This document shows, piece after piece, positions 1 through 9,128 of a DNA stretch of 12,952 nt (position 1 is its first letter; every line of letters begins with the position of its first letter). Below the pieces are notes generated by a model. That model searched no databases and was not told the origin of the DNA. It worked only from the letters and a program-made list of their open reading frames with translations. The position numbers were made by a program, and so were the translations under genes. The stretch comes from Smittium mucronatum. Taxonomy: Eukaryota; Kickxellomycota; Harpellomycetes; Harpellales; Legeriomycetaceae. The stretch covers positions 1 to 12,952 of the forward strand of contig LSSL01002497.1 of the NCBI GenBank assembly GCA_001953115.1. The letters run 5' to 3'.

Positions 1-22
1 CAAGAATTAAGCTCTTTGTAAA

Positions 23-36
23 TGAACAATAGTTCA
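23..36. repeat. Terminal palindrome TGAAC-AATA-GTTCA (left)
   Basis: A perfect 5-bp inverted repeat around a 4-base spacer sits at the outermost paired position of the left arm. The same motif in inverse form closes the window at 12939-12952. Because it marks where the two arms begin to match, it could be the actual end of the repeat unit or a recombinase recognition site; this is inference. Confidence 0.6.
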
Positions 37-319
37 TTGAAGTTAGTGAGCTCCTAGTCAGAGCCTACTTCTAACAGGATTAATAAAATAAGGCTCCTAC
101 CCAAATGAGGGTTTGATATACATGGCTTTCCTACAAATAGCTGTTAAACGCTGAGATCCGTCTGACTGTCGAAAGCTGGACTTGTGCACTATACTATGTG
201 TCAACTGTGCTAAACGATCTGTTCCTCCTGTTTCTAGATGGTCCTTCTCTGGAATCGCTGTGCGCTGTCTCCAATATTCCCAACCATGAATAGTACAACG
301 CTGTGTGAAATTTTGGTCT

Positions 320-383
320 AGTGTATTTCGAAAAGTACACTATTAAGCCCCTAAGCCACGGCAAGGTATTTCACTCTTAGGGG
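320..383 (-). other. Two adjacent hairpins in left arm
   Basis: AGTGTATTT at 320-328 faces AAGTACACT at 333-341 around a CGAA core; on the minus strand this reads as a stem with a TTCG loop and one C-A mismatch. Six bases on, CCCCTAAG at 348-355 pairs perfectly with CTTAGGGG at 376-383 around a 20-base loop. Both hairpins recur in the right arm at 12577-12640, where the first stem is perfect. They lie in one of the more GC-rich parts of the window. Confidence 0.7.
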
Positions 384-988
384 ATGTATATTAATTAGTT
401 AAGCCAATTCCTCAATCTTTATTGACTTGGAGTAAATTAGTATTGGAATTGGTATATGTTTTAAATTTATTTTAAAAAAAAATGAAAACAATATATTTTA
501 TAATTTTTTATTGCTTAATAACTCCGTTATTATTAAATTTGGGATATTTTAAAAAAAAAATTATCTTTTTGGAAATAAAAATTTTCTGATTTTCTAACTC
601 AATTTCCCCAAAACCAATCAAAAATAATAAAAGGTATTTTGGTTTGTATAATTGAGCTCATATATTGAATTGATAATTTTTGTTTTTTTAACCCAGTTTG
701 TTCAATATTACTCAAAAAAAGGTTTATTTTCAAGAAATTGATTCATTGTTCAATCAAAAATAAGGATATGTTTTTGAATATAGTATTAAAAATAATGTCG
801 AAAATAGAAAAAATTTATTATTTGATTTTGTATCTAAGCTAATAAATTTATGTGTTATTTTACTATATGCATTATTCACTAACTAGCACAATCAATATTG
901 ATTTATAAAACATATGATTTTTATTGGATAATTTATATAAAAAAATATACTAAACATCCCAGAGCTTTGGAGATTGAGTTTGATAGGT

Positions 989-1001
989 GGGGGGGGGGGG
1001 G
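989..1001 (+). repeat. Poly(G) run of 13 in left arm
   Basis: Thirteen consecutive G lie in otherwise AT-rich sequence, and 13 C lie at the mirrored place in the right arm (11942-11954). Equal length in both arms is notable because such runs normally change length quickly; sequencing or assembly artefact is also possible at homopolymers. Confidence 0.9.
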
Positions 1002-1405
1002 TTATTCAATATTAAAGAGAATTTGAAAAACGTGGCATTCAGTTTTACAAAGCTATTATTCGCTCAAGAATAAATTGTCAACTCTTTCGAATTCATTTTT
1101 TCAAAATAATCTTCGATTGCATAAATTTTATCTCGATACACAGCCTTGGGAATAGAGATGATTTAAAAAAGGTAATTTGTGTAAATTTTTTACCTTTAAA
1201 TCTCATTGAAATATCCATATTTTTCTCCGTAATTTAAATGCATAGTATCCGAGATTTAGTTCTGGGGTTATTAAGGTAGAGAGTTTTTACAAACACCCAG
1301 AGTTAACAGAGTGTTCCGAAAGCAAATAATTTACTCAAGCCTAAAAGTTCAAATTTCAGTTGGTGTATAGGTTAGAAATAGCATTTAAAACCCAAAATAA
1401 ATAGC

Positions 1406-1433
1406 CCAACTTCTTGGGATAAAGAAAGATTGG
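1406..1433. other. Imperfect hairpin at inner edge of left arm
   Basis: CCAACTTCTT followed by AAAGAAAGATTGG can fold into an imperfect stem around a short loop. It lies where similarity between the two arms collapses. The right-arm counterpart (11511-11538) folds better although the loop sequences differ. Confidence 0.45.
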
Positions 1434-1442
1434 AATAATGTC

Positions 1443-1565
1443 ACAATAATTAACTAAAAATTTAAATTATTAATATCATAATTTTAACTTTTACGTTTAT
1501 AGTTGATCTATGATTAGGATTTTTTTATATTGATCATTTTTATTTTAAATCGGACGATTCTATAA
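1443..1565 (+). repeat. Diverged inner extension of left inverted repeat
   Basis: Inverted similarity to about 11375-11498 continues beyond the well-conserved arm but is much weaker, with several indels. Shared words include an ATATCATA block and a T-rich stretch followed by TTGATC. The abrupt change in similarity near 1415-1440, rather than a gradual decline, suggests that the outer part of the arms has been homogenised or is younger. The inner limit is approximate. Confidence 0.55.
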
Positions 1566-3134
1566 AAAAGGTATTTTTTTAATAAAGAAATTGGTTATAA
1601 ACGCTCAATAAATTAAAAAATACAAAATAAAAGTATACAAAAATCATTAAATAGCTCTAAAAAATATCATCTGTCAAATTTTTGTGTAACTATTGCTCCT
1701 AACAATTTAACTTTCATTTAAGAAAAAAGTGGGAGTTTCATTTCATCAAATATGGAAAAGAGACCTTCTGTTTAATAGGACATTAATTAACGGTTATCAA
1801 AGTAAAAAATATTTCTATTAAACTGTTGCGAAATTTTATAAATATAAGACTCAACCGTGCTAAAAAAAAATCTTTTAGTAGCTATTGATCTGAATTCCAT
1901 ATAAAATGGCACACACATGTTTGATATTGTTCAAAAAATCCTATCAAAAACATAAAATTGCATATATATATATATATATATCTAATTGTAAAATTTTAAA
2001 AAAATATACCTAAATATTCACTGGAACTAATTTTGAATTGATTTAAAAACATGGAAGGTTTTATAAATGTGAAATATACCCAAAATGAAGCATCATTACA
2101 CAAAAAATACACTTCCCGTTATATTTCTAGATTCATACTACTTAAAATCTAAATATTAAGGTTTATTCTAGTTTCTTCTACATCTGTTAATCATATTATT
2201 AATTCAATTTTTCAGAGATGTATTCATTTGGAATAAAAAAATTATTAACAATCTTTTTATCGAACTTCAAGTAAAAAAAAAAGGTTTTTAAAAATAATAG
2301 GGAATTTTTTTTATAAGTGATGAAATGAAGAGTATTTTCTGAGCTCCGTCAAACGAAATACCTTTATCAAACCATTATATGTGTTTAAATCACATAAACA
2401 GGTGAATTTCGTATAAATTCGGGGGAATAAAAAACAACTGGTCCTCTATGGGAGCAGCCAATGAATGAAAATAATACATTTTATGAAAAGATAAAAAATA
2501 TAAAATCAAATCAAATCATTGAATGATAATATTTATATCAACTCAAAAGAAATCGTATATAAAAAAGGAAAGCATTTCATTTTAAAAAATATTTAGGAAA
2601 AAAAGAAACTTTTATTAATTATATTGAATTTTTAATAAAGATGGATCATATTTAATCCCATAAATGCCATTTTAAGTGACTGCTAATGTAATTATATGAG
2701 TTCTTATGTAAAATAAAATCCAGTAATTTTTTTCTAAATTAATCATAACCATAAAATATATTCTTATTACCCAAAAAAAATACAAAAAATTAAATACAGA
2801 AATTTTAATTTTGAGTTTAAAATAAAAAATCTTATTTTCGCGGAGAATTTTTTTTTTTGGAATTGAATATATTCCATTGTTTACAGATATTTATTTATTA
2901 CTCCAAATTTTTACTTACACTCTCTCTTTTCATTCTTTTTATTTTTATTATTACTACACACTTAACATTTTAAGCACATAAATATACTATTTTTAAATGC
3001 TGAAGTTTTTTATTCAGAATTATTTAGTTGATAACGAGATATACGAAAATCAAAAGGAAAATTTGACAATTTAATAACTTAAAGCTGAAATTCTATGTAT
3101 CGAAAATTTATTACTGTTCTAGCTTTAAGGATAA
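1566..3134. other. AT-rich left flank, no recognised gene
   Basis: About 1.6 kb of strongly AT-rich sequence contains an (AT)10 microsatellite at 1962-1981. Some plus-strand stretches look faintly protein-like, for example around 1711-1818, 2018-2440 and 2461-2650, where a frame has fewer stops than its neighbours. The excess is too small, and the frame changes too many, to call a gene. They could be an upstream part of the decayed frame at 3135-4399. Confidence 0.5.
1962..1981. repeat. (AT)10 microsatellite
   Basis: Twenty bases of uninterrupted AT dinucleotide repeat. Confidence 0.9.
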
Positions 3135-4399
3135 TGGATTCCATTTAAAACAAGAATTGTTAAATTTTACGATGGCAGGGTTACGACTTATCAATATAAT
3201 ATTCATTTTTATAATTTCTCGCCAACCGAAATTATTGACCACAAATCAAAAAAAATCATAGCTTCATAAATCGGTGTAAAATCAAGAATGGTAAGAAAAA
3301 AACTTGAAAATGATGGAAATTAAATAAAAATAAACAATATTTATTCAACAGAAAAAAATTTACACGAGGAAGAAAAAAAAATAAGCCCATTTAATACAGA
3401 TTTATTTTAAGAAACTGTGCCAAATTTTTGAAAAAATTTATTGGGAATCACCATAATTTTCCGGTTTCTCTTCCGATCAGAAAACTTAATGGTTACAGTT
3501 ACATCAAACTAAGAATCTACATCTAGAATCAACATTCAAATCGATACACGAAAAGCACCCTGTGATAGTTTCCGTTATCATAAATATCAATATCAATACC
3601 TATTGTAATTAATGATGATAAAAACTCATATTTTTAGATATTAAATATCCTAAAATTATATTTGGAAAGAGAATGGTTGATTTTGGGTATAAAATTTTTA
3701 ATTTATGATTCAGCGAGTCAAATAACTAATTCAGGTGATATATTTATTTTAATCGATTTAAGGACTAAATTTTGGTTTCATGTAGCCAAAAATATGTTTT
3801 TAACGAAATAAAAAAGCTTGAATGAACTATCTGATATCATATCTAAAATCTTAGATCTGCATATTAAAACTAACTAAAATTTCTATAAATTTTATTCCAT
3901 CTTTAGCCCATATACAGATTATGGACTTATAAGTTATAATAACTCTATTAAATATCGGTACCAATCATTCAAATTTACATGCATAATAGATTTTAAAAAA
4001 AATTCAATGGAAATAATTAAAGAGGAAGATGTAGAATACCTACCTTAGTATGGAAAAATAAACTAAAATTACATTTTAACTTTAAGAGATCAAAAGTCTT
4101 TTTAAAAATATTTATCGAAATTAGAGGGTAAAAACTATATTTTTTTAGTCTCAAAAAATGAGCTGGAAATTGAACTTGTATCAAGAATTATACACAGATT
4201 TAGTTGTCTAAAATTGGAAACTATTAATGAGTCCAAAAATATATCTTCTAATAACAGTTTCTATTTGTGAAAACGATGGATTTGGAATGAACCAATATAT
4301 TCTGTAGCTGCTAAAAATTTTCAAAAAGAAAAAAAAGCGCACATGTACATTGGAACCTCAATAAAAAATATTTTCAGGTACTCGTTAAAATTTTTTTAA
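3135..4399 (+). pseudogene. Decayed plus-strand coding region, family unknown
   Basis: From about 3638 to 4399 one plus frame (codons starting at positions such as 3641, 4007 and 4160) has only six internal stops and a final TAA at 4397 in roughly 250 codons; at this base composition around twenty would be expected. The predicted peptide is not just Lys/Asn/Ile: it includes pieces such as DIFILIDLRTKFWFHVAKNM (3737-3796) and KRWIWNEPIYSVAAKNFQ (4271-4324). Two internal open stretches, 3902-4045 and 4106-4267, are about 48 and 54 codons long. A second open stretch in another frame, 3135-3266, contains VKFYDGRVTTYQYN, so at least one frame change separates the two. I recognise no domain and no catalytic motif. 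It may be a relic of a gene belonging to the TIR-bounded unit. A chance low-stop frame is the alternative, less likely for the 3' part. Confidence 0.4.
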
Positions 4400-5550
4400 T
4401 CCACCAAAAAAAAACAGCTGGAAGACCAAGAAATATTAAATAAAAAGTCAGATGTTTGAATTTTTTAGAAAAAACATCTAAAGTTTAATAAAATCGTAAT
4501 CTATTTACTCAATTCTTTTAAATACCAGTTATGAATATTCATTGTTTTTTTTATGTTATAAAATCTATATCAAGATGTAAAAAGGATCTACATTACCATA
4601 AAAAACACTTTTTTGGTGATTTTTAGCCCATTTAACTTATATAAATTTATATTTTAAATTTTTTTTAGACATATATAGTGGAGTATTTCGCACAAATGAT
4701 TTTTTTTGATTCATTTACAAAAAAATTTATAGATTTCGATGAAATAATAATATAAAACAAATTTTCAAATAATATTATAAAGCCAAACTATTTTAAATAA
4801 GTAAATTATTCTGCCAAAAGTAGATTTTGTATAAAATTTCATCAAAATTATTATCCATATCTTAATTTTATTTCGAATTTATGACGCTATTGGGCTATAT
4901 TTTTTGCATTATTGTATAACATTGGGTAATATTGAAAAAAAAATTCAAAAGATCAGCGATAAATTTTATTTAAAATATAAAAGATACTGTTAAGTAAAAA
5001 AAATTTCAAATAAATACCTTCTGATAATAAATTATTTAGTTATTTCGAAAGTTTCATTAAATTTTTGATCTTTAAAATTTCTTGCGGTTCAATTTAATTA
5101 ATATAGGAGAAGAAAATAAATCTATGTTAAATCGAAGCTTTAATTCAAATTTTTTTTGAAATTTGCTCCTTCTGGTAGTTGCAGAAAATATATAAAAAAT
5201 TAAATATAAATCCACGATCTTTTTATATATGAAAAGATTTTCTAAAATACAAGATTTAAATACTTTGGAATTCATGTTCTATAATTTGGATAAAAAATGT
5301 AATAATGTCGAGGAAAACATATTTTTTATGAAAAAACTGGTGAAAATCCATATTGATGACTTATCAATGGTTTATTTATAATTTTTCTGATTTCAAGTTA
5401 TATTGTAATATCTATTCAGTGTTAAAATTTAGTTACTTGGATTTGTTTAAAACTGTCCATGATATTATTAACAGTTACTTAAATCGGAATAATAAAATAA
5501 TAATGTGTTTTTTTACCTTAAAAAATCATCTAGACGAATAAAAGTGAACT
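4400..5550. other. AT-rich stretch, no recognised gene
   Basis: This stretch lies between the decayed frame and the DIRS-like element. It has open frames of about 60-67 codons (5072-5275 minus; 5353-5541 plus) of low-complexity Phe/Leu/Ile/Lys/Asn composition, expected by chance at this AT content. I see no repeat partner in the window. Confidence 0.6.
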
Positions 5551-5620
5551 TATAATGGAATTATTTGAGCTCTTGTGAGCGAATAATAATTCATATATTA
5601 TGATGAAAGGATAAATATTA
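5551..5620 (+). repeat. Outer end of 3' repeat, complementary to 5785-5856
   Basis: Partner arm of the internal complementary segment. It contains GAGCTCTTGTGAG and GAATAATAATTCAT. The two arms are about 165 bases apart. This arm sets the best estimate for the 3' end of the retrotransposon at about 5551. Confidence 0.68.
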
Positions 5621-5780
5621 TGTGCTAAAATTTTATTGGATAAAAATAAACCGAAAATTTAAATTCAATAAAATATAGTAAATGAAATGAGCTATAAAAT
5701 TTTTTTTTTGTATACACTGCGCCGTACGCGAATATTGCTGTCCTTATCATCCTCCGCAAATTTGAAATGTGGTTGTGTAT
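5605..5780 (-). repeat. 3' inverted terminal repeat of the DIRS-like element
   Basis: The reverse complement of this stretch aligns with 9800-9960 with moderate identity and few gaps. Shared blocks include a poly(A) run, TCATTTCATTTACTA, ATTTTCGGTTTA and a GATG-TAAGGA segment. It lies about 110 bases beyond the recombinase stop, as a terminal repeat should. The left copy keeps a CpG-rich core (GCGCCGTACGCG at 5719-5730) that has become CA/TG-rich in the other copy. Confidence 0.72.
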
Positions 5781-5784
5781 GTGG

Positions 5785-5856
5785 GACTTGATATGTTTCT
5801 TCTCATCTTATACTATGAATTATTATTCGTTCTTAAGAGCTCTAATAATTCTAACA
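5785..5856 (-). repeat. Internal complementary region-like segment
   Basis: This stretch is an inverted repeat of 5551-5620 over about 70 bases, including an exact match of ATGAATTATTATTCG and of AAGAGCTC. It therefore complements the outer end of the 3' terminal repeat. It lies immediately after the recombinase reading frame and before the 3' repeat, the place where DIRS1-type elements have the internal complementary region thought to template completion of the ends during circular-intermediate replication. Match to the outer end of the 5' repeat was not demonstrable by eye. Confidence 0.68.
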
Positions 5857-5889
5857 TTACATTTAAGAGAGGAGAAATATTAAGTTACT

Positions 5890-6835
5890 CTAAATTAAAA
5901 ACCGACTCATTAAGGTTATTCGAAGAATTTCTTGTAAGTCGATATTACTAGTCGAAGAGAGTATATTTAAACCGGAAAGAGTGGTAAATAATTTTCAATA
6001 GAGACTCCAGAACTAGCTGCTAGAGTATCCCTTATCACAGTTTCTTTTAGTACCGGCATATTGGAGCCCCTCTTTATTATGCTTGAGATCAATTGAATGC
6101 ATCTAGTTATCCTTTCAACTGATAGAGGCTTTTTTTTATCGTTTAAAAATATCAAAAGTCTATTTAAGCTATATTTGCTGTTTTCTGAGTGAGTATTTGG
6201 ACAAAAATTAACCGATATTTTTTCCTGTATAGATTGTATGCTATTACCGGGAATAAAGTGGGATCTGAATATGGGCTTATCCGGCAAGACTTTATCATTA
6301 TTATACCACCCTTTTTTTCCTCAGGTGCAACTATGACAATATTGAGTACTTCTTTATCCATAAGGATTCTCACATCGTTAATCCTATGAATATCTCTAGC
6401 TATAAGGAATCCCGTGACAAATAGGAGCCAAAAATTTTTTGCAATCAGCTGTTTTTTATACAGATCTTTTGAGGGACCCCATTTATTGAAATGATTTATT
6501 ACTAGTTATATGTCAATAAAAGGCCTTATGAAAGATTTTATTGAAGAGTATTAATATTTCTTTGTGAATTCTGAAAGTATTGGATATTGTGATATCGTAT
6601 CAGCGTCATATGCAAGCCTCAAAAAAGAAGATTTGTACACCTTTATCGTTTCAATCACCATTTTTTCGACAGTGTAAATTTCAGCCAGATAGTTAATTAC
6701 CCTGGGAGCTGATATGTAATCTGGATGTTTTTGAATATTTGCAAATCTAAAAAAAGTTGCTGCACAGAATGTACCTATATCGACATCTGATAGGCCGTTT
6801 TTTTGAAAGAATAAGGTAAAATGCATAATATCCGA
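5890..6835 (-). pseudogene. Tyrosine recombinase of DIRS-like element, broken
   Basis: In intact relatives this enzyme integrates the circular DNA intermediate. The N-terminal SAM-like core-binding domain is seen at about 6835-6551, with VINYLAEIY and IKVYKSSFLRLAYD before PILSEFTK. After stops at 6551 and about 6500 the same frame resumes with the catalytic domain: the first catalytic arginine sits in FLIARDIHRI (Arg codon 6395-6397), then EEKKGG and RISPYSDPT. Near 6220 the frame changes to one reading KKPLSVERITRCIQ and RGSNMP, and ends in IRDTLAASSGVSIEN, whose Arg (6030-6032) matches the H-x-x-R box, with Thr where His is usual. The tail after about 5967 changes frame again (SSTSNIDLQEIL) and stops at 5890. 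The nucleophilic tyrosine could not be placed. Confidence 0.8.
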
Positions 6836-7733
6836 GGCCTTTAGTTTCTTGGAAACACCGCTGATCATCCATGCCATCAATAGCCAAAGCTTGTTTTCCA
6901 TGAAGATTTATTTTCAGCTTTTTGGATTTGGAACTATCGTGCTCTCCTTTAGGATTTATTTTTGAGATATTGATGGCTCCTGTAGGTCTGTATAACATTC
7001 CGTATATATACTCATCGGTGTAATTGGCGTCATGTTCTTTCGCTCTCGTCTGACCTTTTGAACTACCTGAGAGATTAGATTACATGGAGTAAATCCATAA
7101 TGGTTGCTGTATTTCGTTCAGGTATGAGACAGTGCATTCTGTACCACTGATTTTGCATCCTGTAACCATCTGTATTATGTTTTCACCTTCTTTTTGGGAT
7201 GTGATCCAAACAGATCCACATCTTTATGTCAGTGTAGCTTTACCAAAATAGAGAATATCTACTGTGATATCAACCATTCTTTTTGCACTGTTAATCTCCT
7301 CGGAGCACTCACTGGGTTCATGACAGATGGAACTTAGGTTACTTGTGTGCCGGTGTTAGTCCTTAAATAGTGAATCCATATCTCTTCTGCTATACCAAGT
7401 AATTATGGTGAATTTTTTCCTCCGAATTTCCTAGAGTAAGCCAGAGTTGAATTGTTGTCTGAGTATTCAATACCTATCATCCTACTACTTGGTTAAGCTT
7501 GAGAGAATTTATAACGGTTAATAGTTCCTTTGAAATAATTTATAATCAATCCTCTTCCTGGTTCCATAATCCGCTGTAAATTTGGCTCCAACTACTATTC
7601 TCCAGTATTTGTCACTGAATTCCATGTTAAACTCCATTTCTGGAATCTCTGGTAATAATGAGAGCTCTTTCCACGACTCTAATAGGGTTTTCCAGAATTC
7701 TAGATTCTTGATCGTTGGGCTCTTTAATATCAC
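6836..7733 (-). pseudogene. RNase H and C-terminal linker of DIRS-like polyprotein, broken
   Basis: In intact elements RNase H removes the RNA template after reverse transcription. The stretch begins with the connection NLEFWKTLLESW and the first catalytic aspartate in MEFSDKYW (Asp codon 7611-7613). After a frame change near 7500, IEYSDNNSTLAYSRKFGG supplies the SDN box (Asp 7457-7459). The C-terminal box reads NPVSAPRRL, where relatives have N-P-A-D-A-P-S-R-L, so the last aspartate is a serine (7307-7309). The following DVDLFGSH and LMAWMISG match the conserved tail that precedes the recombinase in this group. About nine in-frame stops occur between 7430 and 6900. This tail shares its frame with the recombinase N-terminus, with no overlap. 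Confidence 0.75.
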
Positions 7734-8955
7734 TGCATAATACCATTAATTTATTTTCACAAGAGATTTATTCTTGAGTTCTAGTATTCTGAATAACATT
7801 AATCTTAATGTAAGAAGAAATACATAAATCTATTGATATTTTCCTATAAAACTTGCTAGATATCTTAATTTCACCTAAAAGATCTTAAAATTCTGCTAGT
7901 CTCTCATCTATGGTCCCTTATTTTGAAAGTGGTTAAATTAATTTTAATTTACCTTTATTTATCACCATCCCTAAAAGAGTAATTTTTTAAGATGGAAATG
8001 TGGAAGACTTATCTGCGTTGACCTTGAGCCCAGGCTCTAAAATCTAGTATTAAGATAAAATCATGATACGCTCACATGCTTTTTTGCTCTCTCCCATGAT
8101 TATCAGGTCTTCTAGATATGCTGAAATGCAAATTCATCTCGAGCTTGCTCATTCCAAAAAATTTCGGAGGATCTTCGTGAATGTTATTGGAATTAGTGAT
8201 AGACAGAATTTTAGGATGCAAAACTGGAACTTTCTCCAAGTCAATTGAAATCGAAGGTATTTTCTGCATTTTTTGTAAATTAGTATGTGCGAAAAGTGGA
8301 TCTTGTAAATCCAGGAAAGTCAAGTAATCCTTATTGGTAATCATTTTGCAAATGTAGGAGAGTGTTTCCATCTTGAAACTTTGCTCTTCCACATATTTTT
8401 TGAGCTTTCTTAGATCTAAAACTGGCCTGAGTCCTCCAATATTCTTTGAAATAGTAAACAGTTGGCTGTAAAAACACGGTTTCTGGAGCTGAGCCACTTC
8501 TATTACTTTTTTTGCTAGCAATTATGATACTTCCTCTTTCAAAATTTTTTTTACCTCATCTTTAATTTTCTTTTTGAAACGATAGTGGTGATTCTTCAGA
8601 GGTGAGCCGAAGGTTCCGCCAATGCTTTCAGGTGCATCACACTTGAAAATATTTATCAGTCTGCAACGGTAAAAAAAATAAAATTAGTCTATTTTTTTCG
8701 AAATCAGATTCACCTTCGATTTAACTGATCTCGCTCAATGAAAATTTTTGTTTTTACCTTTTCCGGCTAAGCGAAGATACAGAAAGGGCTCTTGAGTAGG
8801 ATTCTGGATCCCTTCTCCACTATTTTACTAACCTATCGGCTGTCGGTCAGTTTGGACCAAGCTAATTTGAACATATCTAGGCGAACACTAACTGAGTTGT
8901 TGATTATTGTTCCCATCGAGGTCTTCTCCCGAGTTCGTGAACACTTCCACAAAAA
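7734..8955 (-). pseudogene. Reverse transcriptase of DIRS-like element, broken
   Basis: This is the RNA-dependent DNA polymerase of the element. The N-terminal part at about 8955-8767 includes LDMFKLAWSKLTDSR and IVEKGSRI. After a poorly preserved gap the core starts near 8671, passes a stop at 8522-8524, and shows KKVIEVAQ, GGLRPVLDLRKL (8402-8437), FKMETL and motif A as LTFLDLQD (about 8300-8322). A frame change at about 8264-8285 follows, then KKCRKYLRFQ, FTKIL, and motif C as YLEDLIIMGESK, with YLED at 8107-8118 in place of Y-x-D-D. Stops lie at 8149 and 8134 and further on. The thumb retains LKVNADKSS and LLGMVINKGK (about 7930-7990). The motifs are typical of DIRS-type reverse transcriptases. 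Confidence 0.87.
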
Positions 8956-9128
8956 TTAGAACATCATTTTTGGGGTTTTTAGCTCAAGCTAGATTAGCTC
9001 GTTTTTGCAAAGTTTGAATTCTGTGCCGAAACAATGCTGCAAATGCGCGAATCACTAGTTAAAGCAACTTTCTGATGCTTAATGTGCAGCTGTATTCGCC
9101 TTATTATCGCTAGCGGGGAGGGGGGGGG
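8956..9128. other. GC-richer junction between gag-like region and polymerase
   Basis: This stretch contains a G8 run at 9121-9128 and several CpGs. Broken minus-strand frames continue across it, but no motif is safe enough to name. Confidence 0.45.

Larger units (their letters stand above)
23..1442 (+). repeat. Left arm of ~1.4-kb terminal inverted repeat
   Basis: This segment is the reverse complement of 11499-12952, aligned almost base for base with scattered substitutions and a few small indels. Position 23 pairs with the last base of the window. The 22 bases before it have no partner in the window, so 23 may be the true terminus, but the right side is cut and this cannot be confirmed. 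Similarity stays very high to about 1415 and then drops abruptly. Landmarks from the outside in are a palindrome at 23-36, paired hairpins at 320-383 and a G13 run at 989-1001. Long inverted repeats of this size occur in Mutator-like, Polinton and foldback DNA elements. Two oppositely oriented copies of one dispersed repeat would look the same. No gene is recognised inside. Confidence 0.93.

Noticed and set aside
40..420. Possible tRNA, SINE head or hammerhead ribozyme in the GC-richer outer arm
   Set aside because: No convincing A and B boxes and no CTGANGA-GAAA hammerhead core were found; only the two hairpins are supported.
3470..3640. Minus-strand peptide-like stretches in the GC-richer patch
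   Set aside because: All three plus frames and some minus frames are open here because of local composition; the plus frame continues much further downstream with few stops, so the minus reading is probably a shadow.
5072..5541. Two frames of 62-67 codons on opposite strands
   Set aside because: Frames of this length are expected by chance in a window this AT-rich and this long; no motif or repeat partner.
1566..5550. Polinton or Mutator-like core genes in the interior of the TIR unit
   Set aside because: No DNA polymerase B, DDE integrase or transposase, packaging ATPase or protease motif could be recognised.
5769..5951. 60-codon plus-strand frame
   Set aside because: It runs antisense to the recombinase C-terminus and through the complementary repeat; it is a shadow.
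6189..6389. 66-codon plus-strand frame
   Set aside because: Antisense to the recombinase catalytic domain, whose motifs are clear on the other strand.
6747..6998. 83-codon minus-strand frame reading QALAIDG, resembling a conserved polymerase-tail motif
   Set aside because: The neighbouring frame carries the SDN box, DVDLFGSH, LMAWMISG and the recombinase N-terminus continuously, so this frame is an overlapping shadow.
8063..8248. 61-codon plus-strand frame
   Set aside because: Antisense to the polymerase motif C region.
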